DNA of 64,000 nucleotides, from the NCBI GenBank assembly GCA_037349105.1, contig JAYJMM010000009.1, positions 4,833,001-4,897,000 on the forward strand, in the 5' to 3' direction. The notes below the pieces were generated by a model that was given only the letters and a program-made list of their open reading frames with translations, did not search any database and was not told where the DNA came from. The stretch comes from Limnomonas spitsbergensis (Eukaryota > Chlorophyta > Chlorophyceae > Chlamydomonadales). Shown here piece after piece: positions 54,273 to 64,000 of this stretch (within the stretch, counting starts at the first letter, position 1; every line of letters starts with the position of its first letter). The translations under genes were made by a program, and so were the position numbers.

Positions 54273-57200
54273 ATGCTGCTTCTTCACAGGTTGGTTAATT
54301 CGTGAAGATAACACTTCTGAAGACCTTCATACCTGTTATACTGTATGCTGATTTCAGGGTGCACGGATGTAGAAGGGTGATATATACAAATACACAAATC
54401 TGAAGTGTGACGTTCACACACAACAGCCCTCAACCTAGGACATACTGGTTACAGGACTCCCAGAAGAGTACGTGTGGTGGTAATATGACAGGTATACTGT
54501 AAGCCTACAGACTGAAATATAGGGTTCATACTCTTTTAAAAGTAGGTGCAAGTCCTCGCAATGGTATGTCTGCAGGATATTGTAATGCTGCGGTACTTTG
54601 TACTGCCAAAAGCTTTGAGACCCCAGCACCGTAAACATGACCAAGTTCTAGGCCATGGATGAGAGGACTTGCCATTGAGGATTTAATACCATTGTTTAAA
54701 TGTGTGCTCAATTTGTGCTGTTTCAAGACAAGGCTTTACCCTGAACCCTAACTGACTTCCAAACCTGCTCCTTAACCTTAACCTGCTCCTTAACCTTATC
54801 CTGCTCCTAAACCCGCTTCTAAACCTGAACCTGCTCCTAAACCTGCTCATAAACCTAAACCTGCTCCTAAACCTGCTCCTAAACCTGAACCTGCTATTAA
54901 ACCCGCTTCTAAACCTGCTCCTACACCTGAACCTGCTCCTAAACCTGAACCTGCTCCTAAACCTGAACCTGCTCCTAAACCTTAACCTGCTCCTAAACCT
55001 GAACCTGCTCCTAAACCTGAACCTGCTCCTAAACCTGAACCTGCTCCCACACCTGAACCTGCTCCTAAACCTGAACCTGCTCCTAAACATGAACTTAAAC
55101 CTAAACCTGCTCCTAAACCTGAACCTGAACCTGCTCCTAAACCTGAACCTGCTCCCACACCTGAACCTGCTCCTAAACCTGAACCTGCTCCTAAACCTGA
55201 ACCTGCTCCTACACCTGAACCTGCTCCTAAACCTGAACCTGCTCCTACACCTGAACCTGCTCCTAAACCTGAACCTGCTCTGAAACCTGAACCTGCTCCT
55301 AAACCTGAACTTAAACCTAAACCTGCTCCTAAACCTGCTCCTAAACCTGAACCTGCTCCTACACCTGAACCTGCTCCTAAACCTGAACCTGCTCCTAAGC
55401 CCGCTCCTTAACCTGAACCTGCTCCTAAATCTGCCTTTAAACCTGAACCTGCTCCTAAACCTAAACCTGCTCCAGAGAGACTTCTGTACCTGCTCCTCCA
55501 CCTGTTATACCCTCATCCATCACCCTAAACCCTATCCGTTCAGTTTATGGCTGGGACAAGAGCGTTACAAGACCTGTGGAAGTCTGGGGGCAGCCAGGAG
55601 CTGCGGGAGGCTACCGTCCTGCTCCACAGGTGGGTTGCTGGGATGCAATCCGATGCTGTGCAATCTCCTATTGGAAACGAGAGGAGATTGGGTTTATGCT
55701 TTTGTTTTTTTTCGTGTCAGCCAAAGGAGTTTCGGTCAGCCACCGTCCTGCTACACTGGTATGATGCTGGGATGCAATCCCTTCTGGCATCCAGAGAGCA
55801 TTGTGCGTTTTTTTATTTTTTTGGTAGCCAGGAATTGCGGGAGGCTACCGTCCTGCTACACAGGTACCAGAGGGGCTTGCGCTTCTGATAGTTTTCGAGC
55901 TGCAGTCAGCCACTGTACTGCTACACAGGGACACAGAGGGGATTGCCCCTGATATTTTATTCTGTTGTTTCGTGTCAGCCAGGAGCTGCGGTTTGCCACC
56001 ATCCTGCCGCACAGCTGTGCTGCTGGGATGTCATCTCAAGCGCTCAATCCCTTATGGTTTCCAAAGGGGATTACGCGTTGTTTGTTTTGTTCTTTCGTGG
56101 TAGCCAGGAGCTGCGGTCAGCTGTAGTCCTGCTACACAGGTGGGTTGCTGGGATGCAATTTCGTCTCTGCTGTAACCCCGCACCAGCATTCCACACTAAT
56201 TCCACTCATTTTGCTCATTCTAGCTTAGCTTCAGCCATGCGACCCAGCCCTGCCTTGGCCCGCTCTAGCCCTGCCCTATGCCTGCTACACATGTGTGCTG
56301 CTGGCTCACCTGCCCCCCTCTTTCCCCAACTCTACACTGAAACTCTCTCCCTCGCCACACTCTAGACGCACTCTGGCTCTGCTCCTCCACCCCGCCCTAG
56401 CCCTGCCCTAGGTCTGCTACGCATGTGTGCTGCTGGCATACCTGCCCCCCAACCCTAAACTGAAAATCTCTCCCTTGTCCCACTCTAGATGCCCTCCAGG
56501 CCATAATACCCTTTACCCCAAACCCTTTTTCCCCTCCCATGTATAAGGAGGCTGGCTGGGCCATCACACCCTAAGCCCTAATCCTATTTAAGATGATGGC
56601 AAAAGCCCTAATACCCTTCACCCCAAGCCCCTTATACTTCTCCCACGTATTAGGAGGCTGGCTGAGGCCATACTCAGCGACTCCAGCGAGGGGGCTGACA
56701 TCTATTCGGCAGCGTTTCTGCACTTGGATCCAGAAAGCAAAGCGATCGCTGTTGAAGAGCTGCGGATGTATGCCAGGGCTGTGGTTTCAGGGGTGAGTAG
56801 GGGTCAGGGGTCGGAGGTGCAAAGGGGTGGAGGGCGGGGGAAGGGTGTCATTCGGTGCTGAGGGCAGGGGTCTTAGTTGGGAAGGGGGGAGGGCGGGGGT
56901 AAGGGTGTCATTCGGTGCTGAGGGCAGGGGTCTGAGGTGGGAAGGGGGGAGGGCGGGGGGAAGGGTGTCGTTCGGTGCTGAGGGCAGGGGTCTGAGGTGG
57001 TAAGGGGGGGAGGGCGGGGGGAAGGGTGTCGTTCGGTGCTGAGGGCAGGGGTCTGAGGTGGGAAGGGGGGAGGGCGGGGGGAAGGGTGTCATTCGGTGCT
57101 GAGGGCAGGGGTCTGAGGTGGTAAGGGGGGGAGGGCGGGGGGAAGGGTGTCGTTCGGTGCTGAGGGCAGGGGTCTGAGGTGGGAAGGGGGGAGGCCGGGG

Positions 57201-60200
57201 GGAAGGGTGTCATTCGGTGCTGAGGGCAGGGGTCTGAGGTGGTAAGGGGGGGAGGGCGGGGGGAAGGGTGTCGTTCGGTGCTGAGGCCACATGTGCTCCG
57301 TTACTAGATCCTGATTTCAGGAGTGAGTAGGGTTCTGGGTTTTGGGGTCCTAAGGTGGGTAGGGTGGAAGGTCTGGCATTTTTTGTTGCGGCTCTTTTTC
57401 CTCGTCGTGCTTGCTTGCTATGCGCCCCTCGGGGCTTGAGGTAGAGTTATAGGGTATAATTCGGTGCTGAGGCCACATGCAATCCATTACCAGAGCCCGG
57501 TATCAGGGGTCAATAGGGGGGCAGGGGTCAGTAGGGGGGCAGGGGGCAGGGGTGGAGAGGAGGGTAGGGCGGGGTGGAGGGTGTAATCCGGTGCTGAGGC
57601 CACATCTGCTCCGTTACCAGATCCTGGTTTCAGGGGTGAGTAGGGGCAGGGGTCTGGGGTGCAAAGGAAGGAGGGTGGAAGGGTAGGTGTTTTCCCCGTA
57701 GCCATCTGTCCTTGTTGCGCTTGCTTGCTAGTAGCAAGTTGCTACGTGCCCCTCGGGGCTTGAGGTAGAGTTAATTGGTAGAATTCAGGGCTGAGGCCAC
57801 ATGTGCTCCGTTACCAGAGCCCGGTATCAGGGGTGAGTAGGGGCAGGGGTGAGTAGGGGGACAGGGGTCTGGGGTGGGAAGGGGGATAGGGCGGAGTAGA
57901 GGTGTCATTCAATGCTGAGGCCACATGTGCTCCGTTACCAGAGCCCGGTTTCACCCAACATTGTGGCGCCAGACTCAGCCTAGACTTGATTGCCCCCCTC
58001 CCCCCCTTCCCTTCATGCCCCCCCTGGAGGGGAGGAAGGGGTCCCAAGAAAGATATATGTCTGACATTTGTTGGCCGTGTGCGCGCTTGTTGTTCGTCTG
58101 CCCTTCCCGTTTCCTGCTCACTTTTTTGCCAGAGGCCCCTCGGGCGGCCGAAGGTCGGGGGGGCGAAGCCTTCAGAGTCATCCCGTATCCGTCAGTCAGC
58201 CGTCTGTCTGGCATTTTGTTGGCCATGTGCGCGCTTGTTGTTCGTCTACCCTTCCCGTTTCCTGCTCCCTTTCTTCCAGCTGCCGACGAGGGTCGCAAAC
58301 GCACCCGGGCTGTTTTGTTTCGGTGTAAGCGCCGCCTCAGGTTTTCAATGGTTAGGCGGCCAGCCACACACTTTGTGACGTCCAAGCAGAAACATACGCT
58401 TGTCTCCCCTCCTTCAAAAAGAATGCCAGGATGCTGTAGCCAAAGCTGCCTCTCTCATCCTTTCCCTTTCTCCCTTGGTCTTCTGCCCTTCCTGTTCCCT
58501 GCTCGCTGTTTCTTAGCTAAGCTCATATGCCGTCATGCGCACCTGGGCTGCTTGTTTGTGTCAGCGCCTCAGGTTTTCAAGGGTTGGGCGGCCAGCTCCA
58601 CACTTTCTTAAGTCCAAGCAAAAGCAAATGCGCCCCCCCCCCCCCGAAGCAAGTATATTGTAATAATGTGTTTGCTCCTCATCTCTTCCCTCCAGGACTT
58701 ATCAGCCTACCATGGCGGCGCGGCGGCAGCAGGTGCAGACGGCGACGTGTCACCCGCTGAAGATGCTGACACCACCCTGCCCTGTTGGCCTGAGCTGACT
58801 GAGCTGCACATGGCACCAGTAATGAACCCAGTGTACATGGAGCAGGCCAGGACGCGTCAGCCGCCACCCGGGTGGGCCTTTTATCCAGACGCACCGACCT
58901 CTATGGAGGAGGGCCGCGCAGAGGCGGAAGCTGTGGCGGGAATGGGGCACGAGGAACATGGCCAGGGGAGCGGGGCGGCTGCTCCCGGTGCAGTTGATGC
59001 GGTATCGAGGGGCTGTGAAGCACCTGGTCGGTTGGGCCTGCCTGGAGCTGGGCCTGGGCGTGCGTTTGGAGCCGGCAATTTCAGTCTGGGGGCACGGAAG
59101 AGAAAGGTGGATGACGCCTCCCCCTCGGGTGTGCGAACCAAGGAAAAAGCCCGGAAGCGAGCAGCTGACCCTCTTGGTGCGGCGGGACAAATGGGGAGGC
59201 AGCTGGGCAGTGGTGGCAGTGGCGGCGCGGGAGGCAGTGGCAGTTGCGCTGAGGCAGGTGGCAGTGACAGCTTGCCCGGCAGTGGTGCAAGGCTGGGTGG
59301 TCCTCAGGTGGATGGCCCAAGCTGTGTGTTAGATCAGCAGGCTGTGGCGGCGACGTTGGACCTGTCAGCCCCTTGGCTGCCACCCTCAGCAGGTGCTCAG
59401 CAGCCTGCTCCAGTACCCGCTCAGGAGACAGATCCTGGAGCCAATCAGCAGCCACCCCCAGCAGGCCCTCAAAAGCCTGCTCCAGTAGCCGCTCAGCAGC
59501 CGCCCCCAGCGGCCGCTCAGCAGCAAGCACCAGCAGCCCCTCAGCCGGTCGCTCCAGCGGTTTCTCCGCAGGCCCTCGCTTGGTTACAACGCTCGGCGAA
59601 CACGCAACAATCCGCCCAAGGGGCCACTAGCCCTCCAGCCCCTCCAGAAGGCGCTCTTCGCTTCATGGCTTGGCTGGGGGCTCAGCACTTAAGCTACCCA
59701 GCCGGCCAGAAACAAGCCATGGCAACGCCAGGCAGCGCGGCCGCTCAGCACTTCAGTGCCTGTCAGGCTGCCCAGTTTGCGAGGATAGCCGCTCAGCAGT
59801 TGGCTCAGGCAGCCGCTGGCGCATCGGATCTTATGCCCCACTCTTTAGCAGGCACTGGCGTACCGGATCCAATGCCTTCCTCTCTAGGCCACGAGCAGAA
59901 GCAGCTGGAAGCCACTCGGCTAGATATTAAAAGTACGAGGGGGAAGTGGATGGCAGCTCAGCACTCGCTTCAGGCCGTGCATGAGGCGCGTCAGGATGCC
60001 GAACTGGCTCTCAAAACTGACCAGGAGGAGTTGGACACTGCCAAGCTAGCACTCGAGGAGCAGTGGGTGGCAGCTGAGCTAGCTACCAAGGCTGGGAAGG
60101 AGCTGCGGGAAGCTGCTCAGAAGCTGGCCTTGGAGGCTGAGGGGAAGAAGCGAGAGGCCATTCAGCTTGCAATTAGGACTGAGCAGGAGGAAGGGGCAGC

Positions 60201-63200
60201 ACATCAGCTTGCCCTGGAGGCTGAGCGGGAGCTGAATAAGGCAGCTCAGCTTGCGCTGGATACTGAGCAGAAGGAGCGGGCAGTTGTTACGCTGGCTCTC
60301 AAGGCCGAGGGGGAGAAGCGAGAGGCCATTCAGCTTGCCATTAAGACTGAGCGTGAGGAAGGGGCAGCAGATCAGCTTGCCCTGGAGGCTGACCGGGGGC
60401 AGAATAAGGCAGCTCAGCTTGCGCTGGATACTGAGCAGAAGGAGCGGGCAGTTGTTACGCTAGCTCTCAAGGCCGAGGGGGAGAAGCGAGAGGCCATTCA
60501 GCTTGCCAGGAAGACTGTGCAAGAAGAGCGGGCAGTCTACCAGCTTGCCCTGGAGGCTGACCGTGAGCAGAATAAGGCAGCTCAGGATTCTCTGGATAAT
60601 GAGCAGAAGGAGCGGGCAGTTGTTGCGCTGGCTTGTAAGGCCGAGGGGGAGAGGCGAGAGGCCGTGCAGCTTGCCCTCAAGACTGTGCAAGAGGAGCGGG
60701 CAGCCGCTGTGTTAGCTCTCAAGAATGACCAGGAGGAGCGGGAGGCTATTCAGCTTTCTCTCCGGGCTGTGCAGGAGCAGCACCAGCTGGACAGAGCTGG
60801 AGTTGAAGCTCAGGACGTGCGGACAGGTGCAATGACGGCAGGCAGCCGCGATGTGGCCACTGCAAGGGAGATGCAGGAACCTGCAGAACGTGCCCTCAAG
60901 GCGGAGCAAGAGGTGGAGAGGCTAAGCAGGAAGCTTGCCGAGCTGCATAAGCTCATGGGACGCTTGGAGAAAATCGCCTTAGCGATGGCAGTCGCTGACC
61001 TGCCCAAGGCCACCGTGCCACAACAGCAGGTGGGTTGTGTGCCCCGGTGTATAAGGATAGAAAAAAAACTACGCCCCGTGGGAAGCGTGAGGGTCAAGGG
61101 AAGAGCACAACATGGGCCGAAGGCACATCCGGCCCGTTACCGTATTAGGGTACTCCATACCGTATTAGGGTACTCCATACCGTATTAGAGTACTCAATAC
61201 CGTATTAGGGTACTCCATACCGTATTAGGGTACTCCATACCGTATTAGGGTACTCCATACCGTATTAGGGTACTCCATACCGTATTAGGGTACTCCATAC
61301 CGTATTAGAGTACTCCATACCGTATTAGGGTACTCCATATCGTATTAGGGTACTCCATACCGTATTAGGGTACTCCATACTGTATTAGGGTACTCCATAC
61401 CGTATTAGGGTACTCCATACCGTATTAGGGTACTCCATACCGTATTAGGGTACTCCATACCGTATTAGAGTACTCCATACCGTATTAGAGTACTCAATAC
61501 CGTATTAGGGTACTCCATATCGTATTAGAGTACTCCATACCGTATTAGGGTACTCCATACCGTATTAGGGTACTCCATACTGTATTAGAGTACTCCATAC
61601 CGTAGAAGGGTACTCCATACTGTATTAGGGTACTCCATACTGTATTAGGGTGCTCCATACCGTATTAGGGTACTCCATACCGTATTAGGGTACTCCATAC
61701 CGTATTAGGGTACTCCATACCGTAGATTTGCTTTGCTTTCCCACATAATTAACGTTGTTTGGGGGTGAGGGATCCATGAGTACACTAGATATTGATTGTG
61801 GATGCCAGTTTTTAGTCGGAAGTTCAGGGTTAAGGGTTTAGGGTTTAGGTGGATTATTCGCCCTGAGGGCAGCATCAAAAGAAATTTGTGTTCCATACCC
61901 GAGGAAAGGCAAATTAAATCTACAGTATCCGATGTTGTATTCCACACCCAATCTGGCTAGGTAGTTAGAGGCTTGTGCCAAGTGGAAGCCTAACCATGGC
62001 TGTGACCGGATGGATGGCTTCCCTAATCCACGCCTCATGGCGCAGAAATAAGCGAGCATAGTAGGGGCAAAGAAGAGCTGAAATGAGGGAGGGAGGAGCA
62101 GGGAGTAGGCTGAAGGAGCAGAAGGGAGCCTAGTAAGAGGGGCAGGGAGGTATAGGGAGGAGCACCCCTCTTATTTGCATCCAACGGTTTCCTTTATGGC
62201 CCGTAGGTGGTGGCCGTAGAAACGCAAGACAAGAGGCATGCCGTCGCGGGGCGGCCCCGCTTCAAGCTCTATCCATCCAACGACAACAACCACCGCGAAC
62301 CCGGAGCAACGGCGGCACCCAGGGTGGAAACGTGCCAAGAGAGTGCCTCCATTGAGTCTTCATCGTGTGCTGCGGTCGGGGCCGGAGCCGGCAACACCTC
62401 TGCCGCAGCTTTGGCTCACTCTCGTCATGGTGATGTGCGCGTGGGGCCCAGCCATGCAGCTGCGGCTGAGGTAGCCACCATCAATGCCAACGACGCAACT
62501 CTTGTCGCAGCCGCAAGTCGTGTTGTTGCAACCAAAGCGAGCACCGCAGCTTACGTTGCAGCGGCCGATGATGTGGGTGCTGCCAGGATTTCCGGGACAG
62601 CGGGCGCGCAGAGTGTACTCACGGCACCCCTGGGATCGGCAGGAACGCAGGTTTTGACGAGGGCGGTGTCAGGTGGCGATACGGTGGATTTGCCGTCCAG
62701 CGAATCTTGCGAGGAGGTGGTTAGGCTAAGGAGGAGGAACGTAACCCTGGAGCGTCAGAACGTCAACCTTAAGAGGTGAGGGCCATCTGAGCGTGCAGTA
62801 CTGCATCCGGTGTACATTGTACATGACCGTACGGGATGAACATGCATAAATAATTTTGATGTACACTGTACAGTACCCTCTCAAGTGTACCGCGTGGCTT
62901 GGCCGGGCTGGGCTGGGAGGTTATGCCCCTACCCACTAATGCCGCATTGATTCCGGGATCATGACGCTTCTATGAGGATGAGCTTCCAGGTTTTGCTTCC
63001 TAGTCTACCGCGGCTTAAGACATGTGCGCATCTTTGCTTCCTAGCCTGCCGCGGTTTTAGACATGTGCGCATCTTTGCTTCCTAGCCTGCCGCAGCATTA
63101 GACATGCGCGCATGTTATATAAGTAATATTACGGTATGGGAGGGATTGCCTGGCGGGGACTCACAGACTTAGTCACTTGCAATCCTACACCCTCTTTGCC

Positions 63201-63258
63201 CCCACAGGATATTCGAGGGCTGGGCTGTCAGCCAATATCCGGACATGGCGGAGGACTC
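51105..63258 (+). CDS. Large unknown protein: two Cys/His motifs, Pro/Gln/Ala region, repeat coiled coil; 3' end outside window
   Basis: Eight phase-compatible exons: 51105-51248, 52120-52509, 53885-54289, 55544-55629, 56654-56792, 58696-61029, 62207-62775, 63208-63258; 1372 codons plus 2 bases, ending at GTGAGT, so it continues to the right. Residues ~49-178 hold [14 protein letters not shown] and [19 protein letters not shown]; the second resembles the C..C....FE.HA core of plant TDBD/SAND-like zinc motifs, but that is only similarity by eye. Exon 3 starts [20 protein letters not shown] and LEHIN, another Cys pair, then an Arg patch and Ala-rich tail. Exon 5 ([19 protein letters not shown]) looks folded. 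Exon 6 has a basic KRKVDD segment, a Pro/Gln/Ala stretch, then a coiled coil with four 168-base repeats. Exon 7 ends with a short leucine-zipper-like stretch. A nuclear chromatin or transcription role is plausible, not shown. The family is not recognised. Confidence 0.7.
51663..51806. repeat. 15-bp repeat that turns into its own inverse (hairpin)
   Basis: CCTCATGCTGGTACC units run rightwards to about 51760 and then continue in reverse-complement form (GAGGGTACCAGCAT) to 51806. The two arms, each about 45 bases on the inner side, can fold back with almost no loop. In intron 1 of the 51105 gene. Confidence 0.9.
51815..52095. repeat. 45-bp pyrimidine-rich tandem repeat before exon 2
   Basis: About six units of CTGCTCTTGCTGCTTCTACC plus CTACTGTGCTGCTGCCTCTGTCCC. 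The last unit runs directly into the polypyrimidine tract and acceptor at 52119, so the acceptor's pyrimidine tract itself has been multiplied. Confidence 0.92.
52550..52741 (-). mobile_element. Stowaway-like MITE family B, copy 1
   Basis: 192 bases with ~25-base inverted ends (CCGTAGATTTGATTTGCCTT and AAGCAAAGCAAATATACAG), flanked by TA on both sides. The inner block with GGATCCCTCACCCCCAAACA is inverted relative to copies 2 and 3. No ORF. Just downstream of the exon 2 donor. Confidence 0.88.
53382..53578 (+). mobile_element. Stowaway-like MITE family B, copy 2
   Basis: 197 bases, ends CTGTAGATTTGCTTTGCCTT and GGCAAATCAAATCTACGG. Left flank TA, right flank TG (target site partly lost). Inside: TAATTAACGTTGTTTGGGG and TTCGCCCTGAGGGCAGCAT, shared with copy 3. 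A fragment of another end (ACCGTAGATTTGATTTGC) follows at 53592. Confidence 0.88.
54770..55485. repeat. 12/18-bp repeat CCTGCTCCTAAACCTGAA in intron 3
   Basis: About forty units mixing CCTGCTCCTAAA and CCTGAA. The minus-strand frame through it (RFRSRF) is long only because the period is a multiple of three. It contains CCTAAAC but is not a telomere repeat. Confidence 0.93.
55630..56460 (+). repeat. Copies of exon 4 border downstream of its donor
   Basis: The exon 4 end (AGCCAGGAGCTGCGGGAGGC then TACCGTCCTGCTCCACAGGT) recurs at about 55724, 55829, 55899, 55977 and 56103, with fainter traces at 56284 and 56411. The 56103 and 55829 copies keep usable donors (CAGGTGGGT, CAGGTACC), so exon choice here is not certain. 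Confidence 0.9.
56520..56580 (+). repeat. Decoy acceptor upstream of exon 5
   Basis: CCCATGTATAAGGAGGCTGG and CTGGGCCATCACACC copies the real CCCACGTATTAGGAGGCTGG, CTGAGGCCATACTC 120 bases later. Confidence 0.88.
56793..57290. repeat. ~60-bp G-rich tandem repeat after exon 5
   Basis: About eight units of GGTGTCATTCGGTGCTGAGG plus GCAGGGGTCTGAGGTGGGAAGGGGGGAGGGCGGGG. The first unit grows out of the intron sequence right after the donor. Confidence 0.95.
57291..57960 (+). repeat. Decoy donor copies of exon 5 further downstream
   Basis: The exon 5 end GCTGTGGTTTCAGGGGTGAG recurs as CCTGATTTCAGGAGTGAG (about 57308), CCCGGTATCAGGGGTCAA (57496), CCTGGTTTCAGGGGTGAG (57622), CCCGGTATCAGGGGTGAG (57820) and CCCGGTTTCACCC (57944). 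Each is preceded by GAGGCCACATGTGCTCCGTT. Confidence 0.9.
57961..58640. repeat. Two-copy ~145-bp duplication in intron 5
   Basis: TTGTTGGCCGTGTGCGCGCT plus TGTTCGTCTGCCCTTCCCG (58070-58140) recurs at 58217-58280. A second motif, GCCTCAGGTTTTCAATGG with GGCGGCCAGC, occurs at 58333 and 58564. Long frames on both strands here have no support as exons. Confidence 0.65.
60151..60822 (+). repeat. Four 168-bp coding repeats (56-residue coiled-coil units)
   Basis: Unit starts (CGAGAGGCC) at 60151, 60319, 60487 and 60655, spaced exactly 168 bases. Each encodes about REAIQLA, then [16 protein letters not shown] and KERAVV. Fifty-six residues equal eight heptads, so adding units keeps the coiled coil in register. 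Confidence 0.95.
61067..61145 (+). repeat. Dispersed repeat family C, copy 2
   Basis: ACTACGCCCCGTGGGAAGCG to CACATCCGGCCCGTTACCG. It directly abuts the 20-bp minisatellite, whose first unit begins inside the family C end (TTACCGTATTAGG). Confidence 0.75.
61139..61719. repeat. 20-bp minisatellite next to a MITE
   Basis: About 29 units of TACCGTATTAGGGTACTCCA with few variants. The last unit runs without a break into the MITE end CCGTAGATTTG at 61720, and one internal unit reads CCGTAGAAGGG. Confidence 0.96.
61720..61925 (+). mobile_element. Stowaway-like MITE family B, copy 3
   Basis: 206 bases, ends CCGTAGATTTGCTTTGCTTT and GGCAAATTAAATCTACAG, flanked by TA on both sides. It carries an extra GGGTTAAGGGTTTAGGGTTT segment not present in copies 1 and 2, i.e. 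a small telomere-like expansion inside the element. Confidence 0.88.
62985..63115. repeat. 42-bp tandem repeat, three units
   Basis: TTGCTTCCTAGTCTACCGCG plus GCTTAAGACATGTGCGCATC three times, in intron 7 of the 51105 gene. Confidence 0.85.
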
Positions 63259-64000
63259 GTGAGTCCAAAGGACGTCTCTTTACATGGCCAGAGCCAGTGA
63301 TCGCGGGACATAGTTGGACCAGATATTGCCTGGATGGTGTCAGGACCGCTTTATCCGAGATGGTCAGTACGGCTGAATGTTGTTGCCTCAGTTTTGTGGA
63401 AGCCACCGCATGGTAAAGAAGCAAGAGTTAAGGAAACAGCGCAGCCTGGGCCGAAGCCACATCCGCGCCGTCACCGTCTCCTAGACCAGAGCGTTTTAGC
63501 ATGTTTCAGTGATGTAGCAGATATAGTTGAAGACTCCTTATTCGGAGGCCTCCATTCGCCCCCGCTGAACCTCCCTCAGTGGCCCAGTTCAAAGCCTCAC
63601 ACGTTTTATTAGTACGTCATCGGCATGCATTGTAGCCTACGTCATGTCTACGGCATTTATACATGTAGATTAATAGTTGCCTGAATCTTGTGTTGCCTAA
63701 GATCCAATATTTTCTGAGGGCATAGTTGTCATTGATGTCCATGCTGGAACATGCGACGCTTGTTGCACCTTCCCCAAAATATATCTTACACATTGGCATA
63801 TCCACCGTTGTCAATGATTTGCATACCATTGCTTGGCAAGTTTTGCCTTTGGGGCATAATAAAGAATTGTCGGTTACGGCCTGCCAGGGTGGGCGTGGCC
63901 GGGGGGTGGGGGGGATTAACGACGTTGTAAGCAAGGGTTCGGACTGCAGAGGCAGGGGGCCGCAGCCGGTGGACAGCACCGCGGCCCAATTTCGTCCAAT
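63259..64000. other. Intron or unresolved right end
   Basis: Follows the exon 8 donor of the 51105 gene. Contains dispersed repeat family C, copy 3 (63416-63476). No further exon could be joined in phase with confidence. Confidence 0.45.

Noticed and set aside
54683..55501. 272-codon minus-strand frame rich in RFRSRF
   Set aside because: Produced by the CCTGCTCCTAAACCTGAA array (multiple-of-3 period) inside an intron of the plus-strand gene.
58666..58695. ATG start at 58666 for the large 58.7-61.0 kb frame
   Set aside because: The sequence before 58696 is a polypyrimidine tract ending in CAG, and the frame from GAC at 58696 joins exon 5 in phase 0; it is an internal exon.

Overview
This window is nuclear DNA of a eukaryote, almost certainly a chlorophyte green alga; a Dunaliella-like chlamydomonadalean is my best guess, not proven. 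The reasons: a thylakoid STN-type protein kinase, a plant-type NYN/C2H2 nuclease, a selenoprotein U gene (a family present as selenoprotein in green algae, with no selenoproteins in land plants), intron-rich genes with GT..AG borders, TGTAA near gene ends, and very long repeat-filled introns. Almost every real coding segment is a short exon, so few long ORFs are genes; I rebuilt genes by joining exons whose reading phase agrees.

Layout. 1-8733: one 28-bp C-rich minisatellite with a clear ~2 kb higher-order period. 10111-12990 (-): 5' part of an STN8/STL1-like thylakoid kinase. 13484-15327 (+): small unknown coiled-coil protein, divergent from the kinase. 15.4-26.5 kb: mostly gene-poor repeat DNA with two decayed LINE pieces and an intact U2 snRNA gene at 21356. 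26508-27485 (-): Asterix (WDR83OS/PAT complex) gene, 3' exon not found. 28790-37007 (+): selenoprotein U, six exons, in-frame TGA at 30360 and a SECIS-like hairpin at 37153-37198. 38004-38612 (-): complete TFIIA gamma subunit. 38921-47097 (+): NYN nuclease with an internal C2H2 finger. 48-51 kb: a broken small coding fragment and a decayed LINE reverse transcriptase. 51105 to beyond the right edge (+): large unknown protein with two Cys/His motifs and a coiled coil made of four 56-residue repeats.

The main structural signal is not a gene. At most exon borders of the long-intron genes, the border itself (last or first ~15-40 exon bases plus the splice site) is tandemly repeated into the neighbouring intron as 1 to ~10 decaying copies. 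Copies of donors lie downstream of the real donor, copies of acceptors upstream of the real acceptor, always in the same orientation. The compact TFIIA gamma gene lacks this. It looks like a local process that lengthens introns by duplicating exon-intron junctions and leaves arrays of decoy splice sites.

Three gene pairs are divergent with short or moderate shared 5' regions (kinase/13484 gene, Asterix/SelU, TFIIA gamma/NYN). Small TIR elements of at least two families (a Stowaway-like family with TA target sites and a family ending CAGTGTTTATT) sit mostly inside introns.
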